A stretch of 5,017 bases of DNA from Deferribacteraceae bacterium (GTDB lineage: Bacteria; Chrysiogenota; Deferribacteres; Deferribacterales; JAISNW01), in NCBI GenBank assembly GCA_031285415.1, contig JAITWF010000037.1, positions 1 through 5,017 of the forward strand, given 5' to 3'. Positions 1-4,978 of this stretch are shown one piece after another. The first letter of the stretch is position 1, and each line of letters starts with the position of its first letter. Both the position numbers and the translations under genes were made by a program. The notes beneath the pieces were generated by a model. That model did no database searches and had not been told where the DNA came from. It was given only the letters and a program-made list of their open reading frames with translations.

Positions 1-1
1 A

Positions 2-163
2 AAACTTACCCCCGCGGAGCTTAGCGAGGAGCGATATCGCAACTTTAGAGCTATGGGCGAGTTTTCAGCGATTGACAGGGCCTTAAATAAAGCGACTCTC
101 TCCACACACTGCTGCAAAGATCGCCGCTGGCGAGGTGGTGGAGAGACCGATAAATGTTGTTAA
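2..163 (+). CDS. accA: Acetyl-CoA carboxylase carboxyltransferase subunit alpha, C-terminal fragment (5' end outside window)
   Basis: This is the only long-open frame entering from the left edge, and it stops at TAA 161-163. Its first 21 residues contain the pattern L-(S/T)-P-x-E-L, then RYRNFRAMG at residues 11-19, which is how AccA proteins usually end (RY-x-KFR-x-MG near the C-terminus). AccA is the alpha half of the carboxyltransferase that moves the carboxyl group from biotin to acetyl-CoA, making malonyl-CoA for fatty acid synthesis in the cytoplasm. Family members normally stop within a few residues of this motif. Here the frame runs about 34 residues further as a Cys/Arg/Gly-rich tail that overlaps the 5' end of mutL by 77 nt out of frame, so the tail is probably not a conserved part of the protein. 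A one-base shift near 58-62 would instead end the gene at TGA 73-75. The assignment rests on a short motif only. Confidence 0.6.
   Translation, partial: KLTPAELSEERYRNFRAMGEFSAIDRALNKATLSTHCCKDRRWRGGGETDKCC
77..80 (+). promoter_or_regulatory. Shine-Dalgarno-like AGGG that supports the ATA start of mutL
   Basis: AGGG lies six bases before the ATA at 87-89. The GTG at 135 is preceded by GCTGGCGAG, which is a poor ribosome binding site and encodes the conserved AAGEV residues. The spacing therefore favours initiation at ATA 87, immediately after the in-frame stop TAA 84-86. Confidence 0.45.
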
Positions 164-1835
164 AGAGCTTATAGAGAACTCGTTAGACGCAGGGGCTACT
201 CGCATAACGGTCGAGATCGCTGATGGCGGTTCCGAGCTTATCCGTATAACCGACGATGGGTGCGGTATCACGCCTGAGGATCTCCCTGTTGCCGTCGAAC
301 GTTTTGCCACCAGCAAGGCGCAGACGGTTGAGGATGTTTATAATATCTCAACCTTTGGATTCCGTGGGGAGGCTCTTGCGGCGATCGGTGCTGTCAGCAA
401 TCTTCAGATCAAGAGCCACCGAGAGGGGTTTGAGCCGTCGGAGATAAATGTAAAGTTCGGCGAACTGTCGCCACTACTACCTACAGCAATCTCAAAGGGT
501 ACGCAGATCAGCGTATCGAAGCTATTCAATAATCTTCCAGTCCGCAGAAAGTTCCTTAAAAGCGCACGCAGTAGTGAGGCTGAGATCTTGAAGTTTATCA
601 AACATTTCACCCTCATAAATCCGTCGCTAGAGGTGATCGTTATATTTGACGGCGAAGAGGTTTATAGAACATACTCATCGCAAAGTGCGCTAGACCTTGC
701 CAAAGCTGTCTTTGCAGAGGATCGGATGATGAGTGCGCATAGTGCATACGATGGCTGCGAGGTGGATGTCTGTGCGTCGCATGTGGCTGTGCAGCGAAAG
801 CGCAGAGATAGCATATATATTGGGGTGAATGGCAGAGTTATAAAGGACGCAGCCCTTACGCAGGCGGTGGTGCAGGCGTATTACAGGCTGATCCCTGGCG
901 ATTCATACCCTATGGCGGTGGTGAATATTCGGCTAGATCCAGCCTCTGTGGATGTAAATATTCACCCGACTAAATCGGAGGTGCGCTTTGAGTCGCCCTC
1001 GGAGCTATTTCATTACGTAAAGAGTACTGTAGAGGACGCTATCCGCAAGTTTACAGCAGCGATATACGCCGAAGAGGCGGACGATCCTGCTCTGACAGAG
1101 ATGGAGGAGGCGAAGCCGACGCACGTATTCACCGAAGAGGAGAAACGCACGCCATTCTTGACGGCTCGCCCAGCGTTCGACCTTCGCAAAGAGCTAAAGA
1201 GTGTGCCAACGATATCCATCGGGCGGGCAGACCCCGCCCCTACAATGAATGAACCCTCTAATCCAATGGACTATAAAGTCATCGGTCAGCTCGATAATAC
1301 ATATATAATCTGTGAAACGCCGCTGGGGGAGCTGATGATCATCGATCAGCACGTTGCCCATGAGCGTATCTTATACGAAAAGTACACCAATGAGCGCACA
1401 CAGGCGGTTCCATCGATCGTGCTTTTCGACGCAGTGGTGCTGAATAACCTCACCGCCGAAGAGCTAGAGTGTTTAGAGGCGATCGAGGGGGATCTGAACG
1501 GATTTGGCTATAGCTACGAACCGTTTGGTGGAAACGCCGTAAAGGTGAGTAGGGTGCCGCTTGCTGTATCAAAAAAAGATATCGGCAAGGAGTTTTTGGG
1601 TATACTATCCGACGCTATCGAGATGAAACGGTCGAAACGGCACGATGGCACGATCCTTACTATGTCGTGCAGAAATGCCGTCAAGGCTGGCGATACACTA
1701 TCGAACCACGATATGAACTATATCGTAAATACGCTATTTAAGACGCAAAATCCGCATACATGCCCACACGGTAGACCGATCGTATTCGTTATGCCGAAAG
1801 CTACACTTGCAAGCAACTTTCAGAGGTCTATATAA
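87..1835 (+). CDS. mutL: DNA mismatch repair endonuclease MutL (non-canonical ATA start proposed)
   Basis: MutL is the dimeric GHKL ATPase that links MutS mismatch recognition to strand incision. Numbering is from the proposed ATA start (582 aa; GTG 135 would give 566). The N-terminal ATPase shows IAAGEVVERP (12-21), KELIEN with the presumed catalytic Glu27 and Mg-binding Asn31, DDGCG (56-60), FGFRGEAL (90-97) and a GT motif near 138. A ribosomal S5-like domain ends in VNIHPTKSEVRF (290-301). A low-complexity linker covers roughly 326-391. The C-terminal dimerisation/endonuclease domain has DQHVAHERILYE (420-431), matching DQHA(X)2E(X)4E apart from Ala to Val, then SCRNAVKAGD (527-536) and CPHGRP (559-564). 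These motifs mark a nicking MutL, typical of bacteria without MutH. The frame from 87 is open, and residues before GTG 135 match the family, so a GTG start would remove conserved sequence. The gene ends overlapping miaA by one base (TAATG). Confidence 0.95.
   Translation: MKRLSPHTAAKIAAGEVVERPINVVKELIENSLDAGATRITVEIADGGSELIRITDDGCGITPEDLPVAVERFATSKAQTVEDVYNISTFGFRGEALAAIGAVSNLQIKSHREGFEPSEINVKFGELSPLLPTAISKGTQISVSKLFNNLPVRRKFLKSARSSEAEILKFIKHFTLINPSLEVIVIFDGEEVYRTYSSQSALDLAKAVFAEDRMMSAHSAYDGCEVDVCASHVAVQRKRRDSIYIGVNGRVIKDAALTQAVVQAYYRLIPGDSYPMAVVNIRLDPASVDVNIHPTKSEVRFESPSELFHYVKSTVEDAIRKFTAAIYAEEADDPALTEMEEAKPTHVFTEEEKRTPFLTARPAFDLRKELKSVPTISIGRADPAPTMNEPSNPMDYKVIGQLDNTYIICETPLGELMIIDQHVAHERILYEKYTNERTQAVPSIVLFDAVVLNNLTAEELECLEAIEGDLNGFGYSYEPFGGNAVKVSRVPLAVSKKDIGKEFLGILSDAIEMKRSKRHDGTILTMSCRNAVKAGDTLSNHDMNYIVNTLFKTQNPHTCPHGRPIVFVMPKATLASNFQRSI
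1221..1239 (+). repeat. REP-like GC-rich palindrome inside the mutL linker
   Basis: GGGCGGG (1221-1227) and CCCGCCC (1233-1239) are a perfect 7-bp inverted repeat around a CAGAC loop, followed by CTACA. Read on the minus strand it is TGTAGGGGCGGGGTCTGCCC followed by GCCC. That resembles the widespread intergenic palindromes of the form GTAGGGGC...GCCC known from several phyla (recalled, not searched). It is translated in frame as GRADPAPT, MutL residues 379-386, in the non-conserved linker between ATPase and endonuclease domains, and is the most GC-rich short stretch of the gene. Confidence 0.55.
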
Positions 1836-2728
1836 TGAATATCCCTGTAATCACTGGGGCTACCGCCTCTGGCAAATCTGCCCTTATTATGGAGCTAGCG
1901 GAGCGTGGTGTAAACTTTGAGATCGTGAGTGCCGACGCATTTCAGGTCTATCGCAGGCTCGATATCGGCACAGCGAAGCCCGATAGAGAGGTACGAGATC
2001 GGATAAGGCACCATCTGATCGATATTGTAGACGCTGATGGTGAGTATAATACTGGCGATTTTGTGATAGCGGCGGAGAGTGCTATCGATGAGATCCTCTC
2101 TAGAGGCGCAATACCTATCATCTCTGGTGGGACTGGGCTATATATACAGTCTCTGCGAGATGGTATCTTTGAGGTACCGCCAGCGGATCCGATTATCCGT
2201 GAAAAGTTGCATGAAAGAGCAAAAAAAGAGGGGAGTGCCGCCCTCTATAGAGAGTTTAAAGCGAACGACCCAGTTGCCGCTGCACGGATACACGAGAACG
2301 ATCTCGTGCGGATAGTACGTGGGCTTGAGGTGTGGCAATCGACAGGTATGCCGATATCGCAGGCGCAGAAAAAGCTGCAACGACCGCCAAAGTATCGCTA
2401 TAATGTGATGGTTATCAATAAAGATCGTGATAGTTTATATAAAGATATCGATGAGCGCACGAATGCAATGCTGAAAGGTGGCTGGCTTAACGAGGTTCGC
2501 TCGCTTTTAGATAGTGGACTATCGGTGGAACTACCCTCTTTCAGAGCGATCGGCTATCGAGAGCTAGCGGATGTGGTATTAAACGGCAGCTCACTTGATG
2601 TAGCGACGGAGACTATAGCCAGAAAGACAAGAAATTACGCTAAACGACAGCTCACGTGGTTTCGTGGGATGGATGATGTTAAATTTATGGAGGCAGAGGC
2701 GATATGCTCCGAACTGTCCAGCCTGTAA
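1835..2728 (+). CDS. miaA: tRNA dimethylallyltransferase MiaA
   Basis: MiaA transfers the dimethylallyl group from DMAPP to N6 of A37 in tRNAs that read UNN codons, which stabilises codon-anticodon pairing. The 297 aa length is normal. Visible motifs are the P-loop GATASGKS (8-15), SADAFQVY (32-39) with the presumed catalytic base Asp34, LDIGTAKP (42-49), HHLIDI (59-64), SGGTGLYI (97-104), NDLVRIVRGLEV (155-166), AIGYREL (238-244) and the C-terminal RNYAKRQLTWFR (266-277). Position 35 is Ala where many homologues have Ser in DSxQ. The ATG overlaps the mutL stop by one base, so translation is probably coupled. mutL-miaA adjacency is common across bacteria. The 3' end overlaps the next gene by 25 nt. 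Codon use resembles mutL. Confidence 0.97.
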   Translation: MNIPVITGATASGKSALIMELAERGVNFEIVSADAFQVYRRLDIGTAKPDREVRDRIRHHLIDIVDADGEYNTGDFVIAAESAIDEILSRGAIPIISGGTGLYIQSLRDGIFEVPPADPIIREKLHERAKKEGSAALYREFKANDPVAAARIHENDLVRIVRGLEVWQSTGMPISQAQKKLQRPPKYRYNVMVINKDRDSLYKDIDERTNAMLKGGWLNEVRSLLDSGLSVELPSFRAIGYRELADVVLNGSSLDVATETIARKTRNYAKRQLTWFRGMDDVKFMEAEAICSELSSL

Positions 2729-3207
2729 TATACTTCGCCGCCGTGATGTACAATCCGAACCTTAGTGGCGACGGATTAGAGCTTATTACAGAGCATTTTG
2801 GCGATATAATAAAGAGAAGCGATGAGTTTGATTTTGAACATACGACGTACTATGAGCCAGAGATGGGCGAGAGATTGCGCAAATATTTTGTTGCATTTAA
2901 AGGGGAGACAGACCCTGCCGCACTGCCAAGGTGCAAACTAAGAGCGATAGAGATTGAAAATAGGCTTGCACAAAATGGGAAAAGAGTTATAAATATTGAT
3001 CCAGGCTATCTAGCGATGGAGAAGATAGTTGTAGCTAGCACTAAAAATTTTACACATAGGATATATATTAATAGTGGTATCTACGGCGATCTGCAACTTA
3101 TGCGTCAAAAGGGCGAGTATACCCCTATGCCGTGGACGTATGCAGATTATGCACTGCCCAACGTTTTAGCGTTTTTTAAGGAGCTATCAAAACTATGCGT
3201 ACAATAA
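2704..3207 (+). CDS. DUF4416 family protein, function unknown
   Basis: The 167 aa protein matches my memory of the DUF4416 family along its whole length: a VIYFAAVMYN beta strand at 8-17, FDFEHTTYYEPEMG (42-55), NIDPGYL (97-103), ASTKNFTHRIY (111-121), GIYGDL (125-130) and PWTYADY (143-149). No enzyme activity is established for this family as far as I know. The conserved His118, Tyr121 and acidic/Tyr residues could form a site, but that is a guess. No signal peptide or membrane segment is visible, so it is probably cytoplasmic. The ATG at 2704 has AGAGG four bases and GGAGG ten bases upstream, both within the miaA coding sequence, and the genes overlap by 25 nt. Its GC content, about 40% by sampled lines, is lower than that of mutL or yggS at roughly 52-58% in sampled lines. 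Confidence 0.85.
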   Translation: MLRTVQPVIYFAAVMYNPNLSGDGLELITEHFGDIIKRSDEFDFEHTTYYEPEMGERLRKYFVAFKGETDPAALPRCKLRAIEIENRLAQNGKRVINIDPGYLAMEKIVVASTKNFTHRIYINSGIYGDLQLMRQKGEYTPMPWTYADYALPNVLAFFKELSKLCVQ

Positions 3208-3611
3208 TTGTTATCTTACTGATCCTATCTGGTACCTCGGCGTTTGCCTTCGATATTGACACGATCAGGGTTGGTCGGTGCGATATGGAGGTTATGGTGA
3301 TGTCCACCCCTACGGAGCATGCAAGTGGCATGTTAGGGTTCACCGAAAGGAGCTTCCCATATGGCGGTATGCTCTTTAAGATGGGCAAGCGTGGGCGCAA
3401 GATCTTTCATACTATGGGGATGAGCATGAATATCCGCATTATGGGGGTGAACCAGACCTCGAACGGTAGCTATAACGTGCTGACAGATGTATATAATGGG
3501 AAACCTAATATAAAGCAGATTCCGATAGACGCTCCAGATATATTGGAGATTCCAGAGTCGAAGTATCAGATGTATTATAAAAGATGTTTGCAGGCTAAAG
3601 AGGCGATGTAG
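3195..3611 (+). CDS. Exported DUF192 family protein, methionine-rich
   Basis: The 138 aa protein begins with a classic Sec signal peptide: Arg2, a hydrophobic stretch at 4-11 (IIVILLIL), then a probable signal peptidase I site after AFA (residue 18). The mature part follows the DUF192 pattern: a beta strand with MEVMVM, STPTEHASGML (37-47), GGMLF (57-61), then FHTMGMSMNIRIM (71-83) in place of the usual FWMKNT-PLDI segment. It is therefore a divergent member, and the family has no settled function. Thirteen of 138 residues are methionine, and two cysteines remain after cleavage (29 and 131), which could form a disulfide. It overlaps DUF4416 by 13 nt, with AAGGAG at 3178-3183 as a ribosome binding site 11 nt before the ATG. 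The likely location is periplasmic or secreted. Confidence 0.75.
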   Translation: MRTIIVILLILSGTSAFAFDIDTIRVGRCDMEVMVMSTPTEHASGMLGFTERSFPYGGMLFKMGKRGRKIFHTMGMSMNIRIMGVNQTSNGSYNVLTDVYNGKPNIKQIPIDAPDILEIPESKYQMYYKRCLQAKEAM

Positions 3612-3613
3612 TT

Positions 3614-4294
3614 ATGATAACAGTAGTAAAAGCAGCTCCACCACAGGGATTCACCGCAATGACAACCACTGCGGATGATGGCGTTAGTTTCAGTAAAAAG
3701 GGCGACAACGCCGAAAATTATGCAGAGTTTAAGGAACAGTACGGTATCGATAAGCTCGTAACGCTAGATCAGCAGCACGGCGTTGAGATTATAAAGGTGA
3801 CAGATGAGAACTATCTGTCGGTAAATAATGCTAAGGCGGATGGATTATTCACCGCTGAGAGCGGCATTGCGCTGGGGATACTCACCGCAGACTGCTATCC
3901 AGTATTGATCGCAGGCGCACACTCTGCCGCCGCTCTTCACTGTGGATGGCGCAGTGCGGTGGGTGGGATTATTGAGAAGGTTCTGCCGCTATTCGAATCG
4001 GAGAGGGATTTGCCACAGTATGCGTACATTGGGGCAGGGATCTCGAAGGTTGCCTATATAGTGCAGGATGATTTCATAGATGAGATCTCGCAGGTCTTTA
4101 AACCATATCCATACCTATCAAAGATCGGTGACGAGTGGCACTTTGACCTGGCGCAGCTGATCTCTAATCGTTTGAATCTTATAGGTGTGAAAGATATACA
4201 GATGGCGAATATCTGCACCTACGCAAGCCAGCGATTCTTCTCGTACCGCAGAGAGCCAGAGTGTGGCAGAATGCTGTCGGTTATCTATAGATGA
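3614..4294 (+). CDS. pgeF: Peptidoglycan editing factor PgeF / YfiH (DUF152, multicopper-oxidase-like 'laccase domain') family protein
   Basis: The 226 aa protein has the family signature in order: QQHG (53-56), ADGLFT (75-80), LTADCYPVL (90-98), HCGWRS (109-114), GAGIS (140-144), and FFSYRRE with a Cys-Gly-Arg close to the C-terminus (208-219). His55, Cys94 and His109 should be the conserved metal-site triad. E. coli YfiH (PgeF) keeps L-Ser out of the first position of the peptidoglycan stem peptide, and family members including human LACC1/FAMIN have purine nucleoside phosphorylase or deaminase activity; which applies here is not visible. The older 'polyphenol oxidase' name is probably misleading. 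The second motif reads HCGWRS instead of the usual HAGWRG. It starts two bases after the DUF192 stop, with AAGAGG at 3598-3603, and ends in an ATGA overlap with the next gene. No signal peptide is visible. Confidence 0.92.
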   Translation: MITVVKAAPPQGFTAMTTTADDGVSFSKKGDNAENYAEFKEQYGIDKLVTLDQQHGVEIIKVTDENYLSVNNAKADGLFTAESGIALGILTADCYPVLIAGAHSAAALHCGWRSAVGGIIEKVLPLFESERDLPQYAYIGAGISKVAYIVQDDFIDEISQVFKPYPYLSKIGDEWHFDLAQLISNRLNLIGVKDIQMANICTYASQRFFSYRREPECGRMLSVIYR

Positions 4295-4920
4295 GTGGCT
4301 ACCAGGCCGTCAGAGCTCTGATACCCAGCTCGGTAACGCTTCTGGCGGTCTCTAAGATGCAGTCGATCGATAGTATGTGCGAGCTTGCGGCGTTAGGGGC
4401 TGACCTATTTGGTGAAAGCCGTGTGCAAGAGGCGTTACCTAAGATTGAGGCACTGCCGAATGCAAAATTTCACTTTATAGGCAAGCTACAGAGCAACAAG
4501 ATCAGGGCGATGATCGGCAAGTTTGCACTGATTCACAGCGTTGATAACCTCTCTATCGCTCAAAAAATAGATAGAGAGGCGGCTGCTACTTGCGTTATTC
4601 AAGATATTCTAATCCAGATAAACCTTGCAAGGGAGCCGCAGAAGGGGGGCGTGTATATAGAGGCGTTAGAGGGGCTTGTTACTGCTATTCAAACGCTTCC
4701 AAATGTGCGCCTAAAGGGCTTTATGATGATTCCTCCGATGTACGACGAGCCAGAGTGCAATAGGCACTACTTTAGTGAGATGAAAGAGATCTTTGACAGG
4801 TATAGAACAGATGATATAGATACCCTCTCTATGGGGATGAGCGACGATTTTACGATAGCGATAGAGGAGGGGGCGACTATGGTGAGGGTGGGGACTGCAT
4901 TGTTCGGTAAACGCTCATAA
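4291..4920 (+). CDS. YggS/PLPBP family pyridoxal-phosphate homeostasis protein (COG0325)
   Basis: This is a single-domain TIM-barrel PLP-binding protein with no known catalytic turnover, involved in vitamin B6 and amino acid homeostasis in the cytoplasm. Visible motifs are LLAVSK with the PLP-linked Lys22, FGESRVQE (40-47, usually FGEN), HFIGKLQSNK (61-70), HSVD (82-85), QINLAREPQKGG (109-120), GFMMIPP (143-149), LSMGMSDDF (179-187) and RVGTALFG (199-206), the last ones forming the phosphate-binding end. The start is fixed: an in-frame TAG at 4288-4290 directly precedes the ATG. The protein (209 aa) is therefore shorter at its N-terminus than E. coli YggS (234 aa, Lys36) by about 14 residues, most of the first helix. 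The ATGA overlap with pgeF and the weak upstream ribosome binding site indicate translational coupling. E. coli uses the symbol yggS, and some annotations use plpR/ylmE-like names. Confidence 0.95.
   Translation: MSGYQAVRALIPSSVTLLAVSKMQSIDSMCELAALGADLFGESRVQEALPKIEALPNAKFHFIGKLQSNKIRAMIGKFALIHSVDNLSIAQKIDREAAATCVIQDILIQINLAREPQKGGVYIEALEGLVTAIQTLPNVRLKGFMMIPPMYDEPECNRHYFSEMKEIFDRYRTDDIDTLSMGMSDDFTIAIEEGATMVRVGTALFGKRS
4548..4579 (+). repeat. 10-bp perfect inverted repeat inside the yggS-family gene
   Basis: CCTCTCTATC (4548-4557) and GATAGAGAGG (4570-4579) are exact reverse complements separated by a 12-nt A-rich loop. The element lies within codons for residues 86-97 of the YggS-family protein, so it may simply be codon choice, or may form an RNA hairpin in the message. 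No poly-U tract follows, so it is not a canonical terminator. Confidence 0.45.
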
Positions 4921-4924
4921 CACC

Positions 4925-4957
4925 CTCTTTTCCCTCCCCCAAGGGGGAGGGGAAGAG
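4925..4957 (+). repeat. Strong GC-rich hairpin between the yggS-family gene and hisF
   Basis: The left arm (4925-4940) and right arm (4943-4957) pair nearly perfectly: nine uninterrupted core pairs (CCCTCCCCC with GGGGGAGGG), then a G-U, two A-T pairs, one bulged T at 4928 and three closing pairs, with AA at the tip. It begins four bases after the yggS stop. The sequence after it is CAACTTTTCGC, not a run of T immediately after the stem, so rho-independent termination is doubtful. It could instead be a 3'-end stabiliser, a partial attenuator or a REP-like intergenic palindrome; the form CCCTCCCCC-AA-GGGGGAGGG resembles dispersed repeats seen in many genomes (recalled, not searched). Confidence 0.75.
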
Positions 4958-4968
4958 CAACTTTTCGC

Positions 4969-4974
4969 AGGAGG
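4969..4974 (+). promoter_or_regulatory. Ribosome binding site of hisF
   Basis: AGGAGG (extendable to AGGAGGAG) lies four bases before ATG 4979. It is the best Shine-Dalgarno match in the window and fits a gene whose translation is not coupled to the preceding one. The 58-nt gap contains no convincing -35/-10 promoter. Confidence 0.8.
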
Positions 4975-4978
4975 AGCA

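Noticed and set aside
31..40. GCGATATCGC palindrome
   Set aside because: It is inside AccA codons (ERYRN), is only 10 bases long, and is readily explained by codon choice.
83..316. Minus-strand open frame opposite the mutL start
   Set aside because: It lies antisense to conserved MutL codons, is Ser/Ala-rich without recognisable motifs and has no ribosome binding site.
256..447. Plus-strand alternative-frame open frame inside mutL
   Set aside because: It is an Arg/Ser-rich shadow of the conserved ATPase region.
404..616. Minus-strand open frame within mutL
   Set aside because: It is an antisense shadow with no family resemblance.
2079..2380. Open frames on both strands overlapping miaA
   Set aside because: Both overlap invariant MiaA motifs and show no independent coding signal.
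3176..3400. Minus-strand open frame across the DUF4416/DUF192 junction
   Set aside because: It is antisense to the signal peptide and DUF192 core and resembles no known protein.
4920..4965. Rho-independent terminator after the yggS-family gene
   Set aside because: The stem is strong, but the run of T (TTTT at 4962-4965) starts four bases after the stem and is broken by CGC; kept as a hairpin instead of a terminator.
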